A DNA stretch of 10,658 nt, taken from the NCBI GenBank assembly GCA_046590195.1, contig JBKJTP010000117.1, forward strand, positions 1 through 10,658. The letters are read 5' to 3'. Each line of letters begins with the position of its first letter. Positions within the stretch are counted from its first letter, which is position 1. Below the pieces are notes generated by a model, which worked only from the letters and a program-made list of their open reading frames with translations, was not told the DNA's origin and ran no database searches. This stretch comes from JBKJTP01 sp046590195 (lineage in GTDB: Bacteria; Bacteroidota; Ignavibacteria; Palsa-1295). Below are positions 1 to 5,879 of the stretch, in pieces. Both the position numbers and the translations under genes were made by a program.

Positions 1-189
1 AAGCTCCACGTCACCCTCGTCGATCTTAAGATAGGGACGAACGCGCTCCAACGCCTTCAAGATTCGGCCCGCAAGCTCAGGATCGTCGAATTGATCCGCC
101 AACTGCGGCAGCACCTTATGCTGACTACCGTTGGAGGTGACCAGCGGCTGATCGTGAATGCCGTCCGTATTTGTCTGACCCGTATTCAA
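1..189 (-). CDS. NifU/Nfu-domain iron-sulfur cluster scaffold protein, N-terminal part (runs off the left edge)
   Basis: Reading leftwards from a TTG at 189, 63 codons are open to the window edge. The last visible residues, RVRPYLKIDEGDVEL, match the start of the Nfu (NifU C-terminal) domain, usually written VRPxLxxDGGDVEL. The CxxC that binds the Fe-S cluster in this family would lie beyond the edge and cannot be checked. About 45 residues precede the domain and look low-complexity and polar. An in-frame TAG lies four codons before the TTG and no ATG or GTG lies between, so TTG is the first usable start; no Shine-Dalgarno is visible. Nfu proteins carry and deliver Fe-S clusters in the cytoplasm. 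The gene lies downstream of mrp/apbC on the same strand, a common pairing in Bacteroidota relatives, which supports the call. A cotranscribed unit is inferred. Confidence 0.75.
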   Translation of the reverse strand, partial: MNTGQTNTDGIHDQPLVTSNGSQHKVLPQLADQFDDPELAGRILKALERVRPYLKIDEGDVEL

Positions 190-229
190 GGTACGTAGCT
201 ATAAAACGTGAAAAAGTCGAAAGTTGCAG

Positions 230-299
230 GGTTCGTGGCTAGTGATCCGTGGTTCGTGACTCGAATGTGACGAACGGTTCGAGCCACCAGCCACGAACC
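230..299. repeat. Nested inverted repeat between mrp and the Nfu-type gene
   Basis: An 11-bp arm GGTTCGTGGCT (230-240) is perfectly inverted at 289-299 (AGCCACGAACC). Inside it, GTGACTCGAA (256-265) can pair with TTCGAGCCAC (278-287) as ten pairs including one G-U. GGTTCGTG occurs again at 251-258, giving an alternative partner for the outer arm. The element is built of shuffled words (GTTCGTGG, GGCTAGTG, GAGCCAC) and fills most of the 114-nt gap. A related stretch, GGCTAGTGGTTCG, lies at 1511-1523 on the other side of mrp. It could be a dispersed intergenic palindrome (REP-like), or an mRNA hairpin protecting or separating mrp from the next gene. No T-run directly follows, so a classic terminator is not supported. 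Confidence 0.65.
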
Positions 300-303
300 A
301 CAC

Positions 304-1446
304 TCAATGCTGCACATCAAGCACGATCTCGACTGGCTGATGCTCTGGTGCGATATTTCGGATGCTGACCTGCGCGGCGAGCTCGCGAGCGATCTTACGG
401 AAAGACTGGGCTGCCGGAGTCGAAGGCTCGTACGCGACGATCGGTCGGCCGGTATCTCCACCCACTCGTACGGAAGTTTGCAGCGGAAGTTCTCCGAGGA
501 ACGGGACGTTGAAGTCGTTCGCCGCCTTCACACCGCCGCCATGCGAGAAGATCTCTTCGCGTGTACCACAGCTTCCGCACTCGAAATACGACATATTCTC
601 GACAACACCAAGCACCGGAACATGCACCTTCTCGAACATGCGCACACCCTTGCGTGCATCGGCGAGTGCCACATCCTGCGGTGTCGTGACGATGAGAGCT
701 CCAGTGAGCGGTATACTCTGTACAAGTGTCAACTGAATATCTCCAGTACCTGGAGGCATGTCGAAGATGAGATAATCGAGTTCACCCCAATCAACCTCTG
801 ACATGAACTGCTTGAGTGCGCCGGACGCCATCGGCCCGCGCCACACCACTGCGGTGTCCGGCTCTACTAAAAATCCGATCGACATGATCTTGACGCCATC
901 AGCTTCGAGCGGCTCCATGATCGCCTTCTCGCCGACCTTGCGCATCATCGGCTGCTGACCGACTAGGCCGAACATGATCGGCGCTGACGGTCCATAAATA
1001 TCTGCATCGAGCAAGCCAACGCGCGCGCCGTCCATTGCGAGTGCAACAGCAAGATTAGCCGCGACAGTGGACTTACCGACTCCGCCCTTTCCTGATGCAA
1101 CAGCGATCGTGTTCTTCACACCGGGTAGCACAGAGCTGCCACCACCTGCCTTTTGCGACACGCGAGCCGTCATGTTGACTTTGACATTGCCAACGCCAGC
1201 AACTGTCTCAGCAGCGCTGCGAACATCACGTTCGAATTGATCTTTGATTGGGCATGAAGGCGTTGTAAGTTCGAAAGTGAAGCTTACCTGTTCGCCATCG
1301 ATGCGAAGATCCTTGATCATGCCGAGCGTGACGACATCTTTCTTCAGATCGGGATCGATAACATTACTTAGCGCGGCGAGAACGTCGGCTTCGGTGAAGC
1401 TTGCGCTATTGCTGGCTGGCTTGGAGGACTTGGAGAAAAGACCCAT
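304..1446 (-). CDS. mrp: Mrp/ApbC/NBP35-family P-loop ATPase, Fe-S cluster carrier
   Basis: The 380-residue protein has the two-part layout of bacterial Mrp/ApbC. An N-terminal MIP18/DUF59 domain (about residues 17-95, with VIDPDLKKDVVTLGMI and the TTPSCP motif) precedes a deviant-Walker-A P-loop ATPase domain. GKGGVGKST is at 119-127, the conserved LLDADIYGPS at 145-154 and DMPPGTGD at 229-236. The CxxC at Cys290/Cys293 is the pair that bridges a 4Fe-4S cluster between two subunits in this family. The protein is cytoplasmic and transfers Fe-S clusters to apo-proteins. It starts with ATG; no clear Shine-Dalgarno precedes it. The downstream Nfu-type gene on the same strand supports a role in Fe-S assembly. 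All key residues are present and the length is normal. Confidence 0.95.
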   Translation of the reverse strand: MGLFSKSSKPASNSASFTEADVLAALSNVIDPDLKKDVVTLGMIKDLRIDGEQVSFTFELTTPSCPIKDQFERDVRSAAETVAGVGNVKVNMTARVSQKAGGGSSVLPGVKNTIAVASGKGGVGKSTVAANLAVALAMDGARVGLLDADIYGPSAPIMFGLVGQQPMMRKVGEKAIMEPLEADGVKIMSIGFLVEPDTAVVWRGPMASGALKQFMSEVDWGELDYLIFDMPPGTGDIQLTLVQSIPLTGALIVTTPQDVALADARKGVRMFEKVHVPVLGVVENMSYFECGSCGTREEIFSHGGGVKAANDFNVPFLGELPLQTSVRVGGDTGRPIVAYEPSTPAAQSFRKIARELAAQVSIRNIAPEHQPVEIVLDVQH

Positions 1447-1531
1447 AGTGGTTGCCTGGTGAGGCTGGAAGTGCCCGTTTAAGAGTGCGGCGGGAATAAC
1501 GGATGGGTCTGGCTAGTGGTTCGCAGCGAGA

Positions 1532-1560
1532 TTGTTACTTGTCATCTCGAATGATACAAC
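1532..1560 (+). promoter_or_regulatory. Candidate sigma-70-type promoter for the iron permease-like gene
   Basis: TTGTTA (1532-1537) and TACAAC (1555-1560) are separated by exactly 17 nt and each matches the sigma-70 hexamer at four of six positions. Transcription would start near 1567. This rules against the upstream TTG at 1532 as translation start and favours one of the ATGs at 1619, 1661 or 1679. The -35 lies about 85 nt from the divergent mrp start. Confidence 0.35.
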
Positions 1561-1660
1561 TGGGGCGAGCGATGTTCAACAGAGCACGACCCTGTTCTCC
1601 TCAACCAATAGCCGACCGATGAAAGACCGTAATCACCTCATAAGCTCCTCGCATACACTG

Positions 1661-2119
1661 ATGCACGCCAAGGAGCGGATGCAGCAGGAACCTGCTACGC
1701 GAAAAGAGCACGTCGAGGAAAAGTTTGAGCGCCTGGCGGTTCGGACAGCAAAGATGATCGGCAGCGCCTGGACCTTCGGCATCGCGCTGATCATCGTGCT
1801 GACGTGGGCGTTAAGCGGGCCGATCTTTCACTTCTCGGATACCTGGCAACTCGTCATTAATACGGGTACAACGATCGCCACATTCTTAACGGTATTCCTC
1901 TTGCAGCAAACGCAGAACAAAGATGGACTTGCGATCCAATTGAAGCTCGATGTATTGATCGCTGCGGTTGAGGGTGCGAATAACCGGATGATCACGCTTG
2001 AAGATCTGACGAACAAGGAGCTCGAGGAATTGAAAGTGCGCTTCGTTGAGCTTGCACAAGCAGCGAACAAGCGTCACCATGAAGCAGATTCGATCCAGTT
2101 GGATCAAGGGAGACGTTAA
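1661..2119 (+). CDS. Low-affinity iron permease-like small membrane protein
   Basis: From the chosen ATG the protein has 152 residues. It has a basic and acidic N-terminus, then two membrane segments (about 35-55 and 62-84), then the segment FLLQQTQNKDGLAIQLKLDV at 79-98. That segment is characteristic of the bacterial low-affinity iron permease family (PF04120), where it reads roughly FxxQNTQNRDxxAxQLKLDxLI. A charged helical tail follows and ends at the stop. The family is named after a yeast low-affinity Fe(II) transporter; transport by the bacterial members is assumed, not shown here. The start is uncertain: ATG 1619 (166 residues), 1661 or 1679 are all in frame. AAGGAG at 1670-1675 lies only three bases before ATG 1679. 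The gene diverges from mrp, and its stop overlaps the stop of the convergent acetyltransferase gene by four bases. Confidence 0.75.
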   Translation: MHAKERMQQEPATRKEHVEEKFERLAVRTAKMIGSAWTFGIALIIVLTWALSGPIFHFSDTWQLVINTGTTIATFLTVFLLQQTQNKDGLAIQLKLDVLIAAVEGANNRMITLEDLTNKELEELKVRFVELAQAANKRHHEADSIQLDQGRR

Positions 2120-2406
2120 CTCTCGCTCCGTACAAGTGACTGATATTCAGAATGCCGCTTGATGTACGTAGCAATGAACGGGCAGAGCGGCACGACGGTC
2201 ATGCCATTATCTCGCGCGTAGTTCAGGGCAACGACGGCTAACTGATTCGCTATACCTTTACCTGAGAGAGATTCAGGTACTTCTGTGTGAGTAAAGGTGA
2301 TCTCATTGCCATGTATCCTGTATGCTACTTGAGCGAGCACACCATCGAGACGAGTTTCGAAGCGATGCCGCTCAGGATTATTGACTACTTCGATCACGTC
2401 CGCCAT
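2116..2406 (-). CDS. YjdJ-like GNAT-fold N-acetyltransferase
   Basis: This 96-residue protein matches the short GNAT family typified by YjdJ (Acetyltransf_CG, PF14542). ITFTHTEVPESLSGKGIANQL (36-56) covers the strand, the HTEVP motif and the acetyl-CoA pyrophosphate-binding loop (GKGIANQL). The family's C-terminal signature VPLCPFIATYIKRHSEY lies at 72-88, with the conserved Cys75. Length is normal for the family. Members are cytoplasmic acetyl-CoA-dependent transferases whose acceptor is mostly unknown, so no substrate is proposed. The ATG overlaps the stop of the upstream response regulator gene as TGATG, so the two are almost certainly cotranscribed and probably translationally coupled. 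Its own stop (TTA at 2116-2118 on the plus strand) overlaps the stop of the convergent permease gene. Confidence 0.85.
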   Translation of the reverse strand: MADVIEVVNNPERHRFETRLDGVLAQVAYRIHGNEITFTHTEVPESLSGKGIANQLAVVALNYARDNGMTVVPLCPFIATYIKRHSEYQSLVRSES

Positions 2407-2798
2407 CAGTTACCGGAAGCTGGGAACATCGACGTCACAAGCAAGCGAAGCTCTGACTTCGTGAATGGCTTCGAAATATAATAGTCGAATCCCTCCTTCA
2501 GGAATCGCTCGCGATCGCCATTCATCGAGTAGGCTGTCAGCGTTGCGATCGGTGCATTGTTATACTTTGGATCCTCACGCAATGCCTTTAGCAAGTCGAC
2601 ACCGCTCTGACCGTAACCAAGATTAATATCGATGAGAAACGCGTCGTAATGCTGAGTCTCTGCTTTGCATAGCGCCTCATCGACCGCGCTGGCAACATGG
2701 ACCTGTGCACAATCTTCCAGCTGCTTCTGTACGAGGAAGGCAATGGACTCATCATCCTCCGTAAGGAGAATAAGCGGTTTTTCGTCTGGGGACAACAT
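2406..2798 (-). CDS. Single-domain response regulator (receiver only)
   Basis: The 130-residue protein is one CheY-like receiver with no output domain. The acidic pocket is EDD at 14-16, the phosphoacceptor is Asp57 (LIDINLG), the switch residue is Thr88 (ATLTAY) and the conserved lysine is Lys110 (SKPFT). The set is complete, so the domain should accept phosphate from a histidine kinase. No kinase gene lies in the window. The ATG at 2798 is chosen because the receiver begins about ten residues later. The frame stays open to 2867, but the extra residues are not receiver-like. No Shine-Dalgarno precedes the ATG. The stop overlaps the acetyltransferase start by one base (TGATG), so it is the first gene of a two-gene operon. 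It diverges from the first metallophosphoesterase gene. Confidence 0.9.
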   Translation of the reverse strand: MLSPDEKPLILLTEDDESIAFLVQKQLEDCAQVHVASAVDEALCKAETQHYDAFLIDINLGYGQSGVDLLKALREDPKYNNAPIATLTAYSMNGDRERFLKEGFDYYISKPFTKSELRLLVTSMFPASGN

Positions 2799-2809
2799 CC
2801 AGTCGTAAG

Positions 2810-2838
2810 AAAATAGGAAGTTAAAACACGAGAAACAA
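2810..2838 (-). promoter_or_regulatory. Weak candidate promoter for the response regulator-acetyltransferase operon
   Basis: On the minus strand TTGTTT (2838-2833) and TATTTT (2815-2810) are 17 nt apart. The matches are weak (three and four of six). Only eleven bases separate the -10 from the ATG, so the transcript would have a leader of about five bases. This resembles the better-supported leaderless arrangement before the other response regulator at 5741. Confidence 0.22.
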
Positions 2839-2839
2839 G

Positions 2840-2859
2840 CGGCCTGAGTAGGAAGGCCG
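2840..2859. repeat. Perfect 6-bp hairpin in the divergent intergenic region
   Basis: CGGCCT (2840-2845) and AGGCCG (2854-2859) are perfectly inverted around an 8-nt loop. It lies just upstream of the weak minus-strand promoter and about 40 nt before the candidate -35 of the phosphoesterase genes. It could be an operator or a structured spacer. It lacks a following T-run, so it is not a convincing terminator. Confidence 0.3.
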
Positions 2860-2899
2860 TGCAACAACTGACTACAAAGATAAGCAATTATTTGATGCT

Positions 2900-2943
2900 T
2901 TGCCAGCAGTTAGCCAAAAGTGCTACAATTTGAGTATTAGGAG
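2900..2943 (+). promoter_or_regulatory. Candidate promoter and Shine-Dalgarno for the phosphoesterase operon
   Basis: TTGCCA (2900-2905) and TACAAT (2924-2929) are 18 nt apart and match sigma-70 hexamers at four and five of six positions. Transcription would start near 2936. AGGAG at 2939-2943 is one of the few clear Shine-Dalgarno sequences in the window. It lies ten bases before the TTG at 2954 and decides that start. Confidence 0.45.
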
Positions 2944-2953
2944 CGATTTTTGA

Positions 2954-4177
2954 TTGAAACTCCCCAATCCGCAAAGCGTAGGCACCCGGTCAGTGCCCCA
3001 GCCCCCAAGTACATCACACCCCGATTTGAAAGGTATCCTCGGATTTCTCACGGTCTTCCTCTCCATCACCGGAGCCGGGACATACTACATCTGGCGCAGG
3101 GCGGTCCAGGCCTTTTCCTTGAACGGCTCGGCCGAATGGATACTCGGCGCCGTGCTTGGATTCCTGCTCGTCTCGTACATCCTGGCGGTGGTCATTGAGC
3201 GCAATACCGAGATGCACTGGCTCAGCGATACCTTGACCTGGATCGGCTCGATCTGGATCTTCATGCTGACCTGGTTCTTCCTCGCAGTTGTATCGGTCGA
3301 TCTCATGCGTCTCGCAGATCTCGCCTTCGGCTTCTTGCCGAATAGCTCAACGGAGGCCTATGCGCAACTCAAACTTTGTGCAGGTTGGATCACGGTTGGT
3401 GTCGTCTTCGGCGGGTTTATCCTCGGGCATCTCAATGCGCGACATATTCGCGTCAAGCCAATGGTGCTCGATGTGAAGAAGCGCTCCGCTCACGTCTCGC
3501 TCACCATTGTAACAGCGAGCGATCTGCACTTGGGTGTGATCAATGCAAAACGTCGCACACAGATATACGTGGACACGATCAATGCGCAGAGGCCTGATAT
3601 CGTGTTGCTCGCAGGCGATGTAGTCGATGGTGCGCTTGCACCGGTCACGCGTCGTGAGCTAGGCAAGATACTCGCACAGATCAAGAGCAAGTATGGCGTC
3701 TATGCTGTCACGGGAAATCACGAGTATATCGGCACGGTCGATGCGTCGGTGCATTATCTCGAGCAGCACGGCATCACAATGCTTCGAGACTCAGTGATCG
3801 AAGTTGAGGGGCTTTACATCGCGGGACGCGAGGACCTAAGTTATAATCGTGCTTCTGGACGCCAACGCAAAGCTCTTCCCGAGTTGCTTGCGAATGCCGA
3901 CCACATGAAACCGATCATCCTGATGGATCATCAGCCATTCCATCTCGAGCAAGCAGAAGAAGCAGGTGTTGACTTCCAGCTTTCTGGCCATACTCATCAT
4001 GGACAGTTCTGGCCGATCAATCTCATCACCAACCGAGTCTATGAGGTAAGCTGGGGCTACAAGAAGAAGACGAACACGCACGTCTATGTCTCTTGCGGCA
4101 CAGGCACATGGGGGCCGCCAGTCCGCATTGGCTCGACGCCAGAGATCATGCGCTTCGAGATGCGCTTCACTTCCTAA
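2954..4177 (+). CDS. Membrane-anchored calcineurin-like metallophosphoesterase, first of a tandem pair
   Basis: The 407-residue protein has two halves. Residues 1-165 hold a proline-rich start and about four hydrophobic segments (roughly 28-47, 62-82, 95-115, 142-162), with YIWRRAVQAF at 45-54 between the first two. Residues 183-405 are a calcineurin-type phosphoesterase with all metal-binding motifs: Asp190-x-His192 (SDLHLG), GDVVDG at 221-226, GNHE at 254-257, His326 (MDHQP) and GHTHHG at 345-350. The C-terminal GTGTWGPPVRIGSTPEI is typical of YkuE/TMPPE-like membrane phosphoesterases. A two-metal phosphoesterase is secure. The substrate is unknown; a phospholipid or lipid A precursor, as for some YaeI/LpxG-like relatives, is only a possibility. 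TTG is chosen as start because of the AGGAG upstream; a shorter start at the TTG at 3026 is the alternative. The second paralogue follows after 13 nt. Confidence 0.9.
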   Translation: MKLPNPQSVGTRSVPQPPSTSHPDLKGILGFLTVFLSITGAGTYYIWRRAVQAFSLNGSAEWILGAVLGFLLVSYILAVVIERNTEMHWLSDTLTWIGSIWIFMLTWFFLAVVSVDLMRLADLAFGFLPNSSTEAYAQLKLCAGWITVGVVFGGFILGHLNARHIRVKPMVLDVKKRSAHVSLTIVTASDLHLGVINAKRRTQIYVDTINAQRPDIVLLAGDVVDGALAPVTRRELGKILAQIKSKYGVYAVTGNHEYIGTVDASVHYLEQHGITMLRDSVIEVEGLYIAGREDLSYNRASGRQRKALPELLANADHMKPIILMDHQPFHLEQAEEAGVDFQLSGHTHHGQFWPINLITNRVYEVSWGYKKKTNTHVYVSCGTGTWGPPVRIGSTPEIMRFEMRFTS

Positions 4178-4190
4178 ACAGAACCTGTAG

Positions 4191-5342
4191 ATGTTCTCAT
4201 CTTTCTTTCTGATGATCCTTGCGGCCGATGCACTCGGCTCATTCTACATTTGGCGGAGAGCCACGCAAGGCTTTAAGTTGCGCGGCAAACGCAAGTGGAT
4301 TTTTACAGCGATCTTCGTATTCGTTTCGATCGCTTATGTACTTCGAAGAGTGCTGCAGAGTAATGATGCGCCGCACTACATCACGGAGTTCTTCGACGTG
4401 ATCGGATCCTTCTGGATCGCACTGCTACTCTATTACTTCCTGACACTGTTTGTTCTTGATATCATACGGCTTATCAACCTTCTTGGCAAGTTCATACCCC
4501 CAAAAGACTCCCCGCAATATCCAAAGCTTCGCAGAAGTGTCGCTTGGTTCGTTGCTGTGGGAGTGATGATCGCTGTGTTCATTGGTCACATGAACTCCCG
4601 CCTGGTGCACATTCGTCCGATGGAGATCACGTTAGATAAGCCGATGGAGTATGACTCGCTGGTCGTTGTTGCGGCGGCGGACTTCCACATGGGCAGCATC
4701 ATAGGCGCCAAGCGCACGCAGCATTACGTTGACCAGATCAATTCGCAAAATGCCGATCTGGTCATCATCGCAGGAGACATTGTCGATGGCGATATTGAGC
4801 CAGTCGAACGCCAGAACCTCGGTCCCCTCGTTCAGACGATCAAGAGCAAGTACGGTGTCTATGGCATCATGGGTAACCATGAGTACTTCGGTGGCGGCGA
4901 TCCCTCTGCGGAGTATCTACACAAGCACGGCATCTATATGCTGCGCGACACGGTGGTAGAGGTTGCTGGGCTCTATATCATGGGACGTGAAGACCGCAGT
5001 GGCGAGCGCAGAACGGGGCGCAAGCGTAAGACGATCACAGAGCTTAAGCAAGGACTCGATCTCACGAAGCCGATACTGATGATGGATCATCAGCCGTACA
5101 ATCTCGAAGATGCTGACACGAACAAGATCGACTTCCAGCTCTCAGGCCATAGTCATCATGGGCAGATGTGGCCGATCAATCACATCACCGATGCCGTCTA
5201 CGAAGTAAGCTGGGGGTACAAGAAAAAGGAGAACACACACGTGTATGTGACGTGCGGTGCCGGCACATGGGGCCCGCCTGTCCGGCTCGCTTCAACTCCG
5301 GAGATCATGCGCATCGTAATGCGCTTTCCGAACAAGCGGTAG
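4191..5342 (+). CDS. Membrane-anchored calcineurin-like metallophosphoesterase, second of a tandem pair
   Basis: The 383-residue protein is a paralogue of its upstream neighbour along its whole length except for the first 25-30 residues, which it lacks. Four hydrophobic segments (about 2-20, 36-55, 68-92, 115-133) enclose FYIWRRATQGF at 18-28. The catalytic half keeps every motif: Asp164-x-His166 (ADFHMG), GDIVDG at 195-200, GNHE at 228-231, His300 (MDHQP) and GHSHHG at 319-324. It ends with GAGTWGPPVRLASTPEI. By eye well over half the catalytic residues are identical to the first copy, and short nucleotide stretches such as GATGGATCATCAGCC are unchanged. The 13-nt gap and common strand indicate one operon. 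It starts with ATG and has no clear Shine-Dalgarno. Retention of two intact copies suggests different substrates or a heteromeric enzyme; this is inference. Confidence 0.9.
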   Translation: MFSSFFLMILAADALGSFYIWRRATQGFKLRGKRKWIFTAIFVFVSIAYVLRRVLQSNDAPHYITEFFDVIGSFWIALLLYYFLTLFVLDIIRLINLLGKFIPPKDSPQYPKLRRSVAWFVAVGVMIAVFIGHMNSRLVHIRPMEITLDKPMEYDSLVVVAAADFHMGSIIGAKRTQHYVDQINSQNADLVIIAGDIVDGDIEPVERQNLGPLVQTIKSKYGVYGIMGNHEYFGGGDPSAEYLHKHGIYMLRDTVVEVAGLYIMGREDRSGERRTGRKRKTITELKQGLDLTKPILMMDHQPYNLEDADTNKIDFQLSGHSHHGQMWPINHITDAVYEVSWGYKKKENTHVYVTCGAGTWGPPVRLASTPEIMRIVMRFPNKR

Positions 5343-5354
5343 TTATCAGAGGCT

Positions 5355-5741
5355 TTAGTTCTCGACTGATTCTGCGCGAGACGCCACCACCTCCTGGATT
5401 GCCCGGTTGAGATCATGTGGATAGAACGGCTTGCGCAAAGCGCGGTCGAAACCGGCTCGGTAATATTCCTCCTCGTTCTCCGGCTGAAAGAACCCGCTGA
5501 TCGCGATCGCCGGGAAATTACTGCGACGCTTGAGATCCATGAGCAATTCTACGCCTGAACCATCCGGCAATCCAATGTCAGAGACGAGAACATCGAACCG
5601 CATGGTCGATGCAACGGTGAACGCCTCGCCGATGGAGGACGCTGTCAGTACCTCATATCCCTTTGACGTGAGATAACGCTGGAGCGTCTCGCGGGTGTCG
5701 GTATGGTCTTCGACTAGGAGGATGCAAATTGGGTTGCTCAT
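5355..5741 (-). CDS. Single-domain response regulator (receiver only)
   Basis: This 128-residue protein is a lone receiver domain: Glu11-Asp12 in the acidic pocket, phosphoacceptor Asp55 (VSDIGLPDGSG), switch Ser82 (AISGF) and Lys104 (LRKPF). No output domain follows; the last residues (ASRAESVEN) are a short tail. It is not closely similar to the receiver encoded at 2406-2798, so it is not a recent duplicate of it. The SDIGLPDGSG segment recalls receivers of hybrid kinases. No histidine kinase is in the window. It converges on the second phosphoesterase with a 12-nt gap. It has no Shine-Dalgarno, and a strong promoter upstream would give a transcript beginning at or next to the A of the ATG. 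Confidence 0.92.
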   Translation of the reverse strand: MSNPICILLVEDHTDTRETLQRYLTSKGYEVLTASSIGEAFTVASTMRFDVLVSDIGLPDGSGVELLMDLKRRSNFPAIAISGFFQPENEEEYYRAGFDRALRKPFYPHDLNRAIQEVVASRAESVEN

Positions 5742-5746
5742 GACAC

Positions 5747-5775
5747 AATATAGCTCATCAACAACCCAAAGTCAA
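5747..5775 (-). promoter_or_regulatory. Strong sigma-70-type promoter giving a probable leaderless transcript
   Basis: On the minus strand TTGACT (5775-5770) and TATATT (5752-5747) lie exactly 17 nt apart and each matches the consensus at five of six positions. Only five bases (GTGTC) separate the -10 from the ATG at 5741, so the expected start of transcription is the A of the ATG or a neighbouring base. No Shine-Dalgarno could fit. This is the best promoter in the window. Confidence 0.6.
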
Positions 5776-5783
5776 TAGCTTTC

Positions 5784-5803
5784 TTAATTTGTAGGCAAAT
5801 TAA
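5784..5803. promoter_or_regulatory. Operator-like perfect inverted repeat upstream of the response regulator promoter
   Basis: TTAATTTG (5784-5791) and CAAATTAA (5796-5803) are perfect 8-bp inverted arms around TAGG. The centre lies about 52 bp before the predicted transcription start at 5741, next to the -35. This is the usual place for an activator dimer, although a repressor site is equally possible. The binding protein is not identified. Confidence 0.45.
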
Positions 5804-5879
5804 TTTTGTCAGAAGTCGTTTCGCGGCCGCCCTACGGTTGATCGCGAGCTGATACCCGTGTTCCGCGTCGCGCTACTGG

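Noticed and set aside
230..299. Reading the nested palindrome as a Rho-independent terminator of mrp
   Set aside because: On the minus strand the sequence right after the stem is CTGCAACTTTCG, not a T-run; the TTTTT comes over ten bases later.
307..801. A 164-codon plus-strand frame opposite mrp
   Set aside because: It is antisense to the well-conserved Mrp C-terminal half and its translation has no recognisable domain.
2799..2867. A 23-residue N-terminal extension of the first response regulator
   Set aside because: The extension is rich in Cys, Phe and Trp, unlike receiver proteins, and overlaps the probable promoter and hairpin; the ATG at 2798 gives a normal receiver.
2944..2954. CGATTTTTGAT before the first phosphoesterase recurs at 8829-8839 before dnaN
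   Set aside because: An 11-base AT-rich match in 10 kb, in one case inside a ribosome-binding region, is likely chance.
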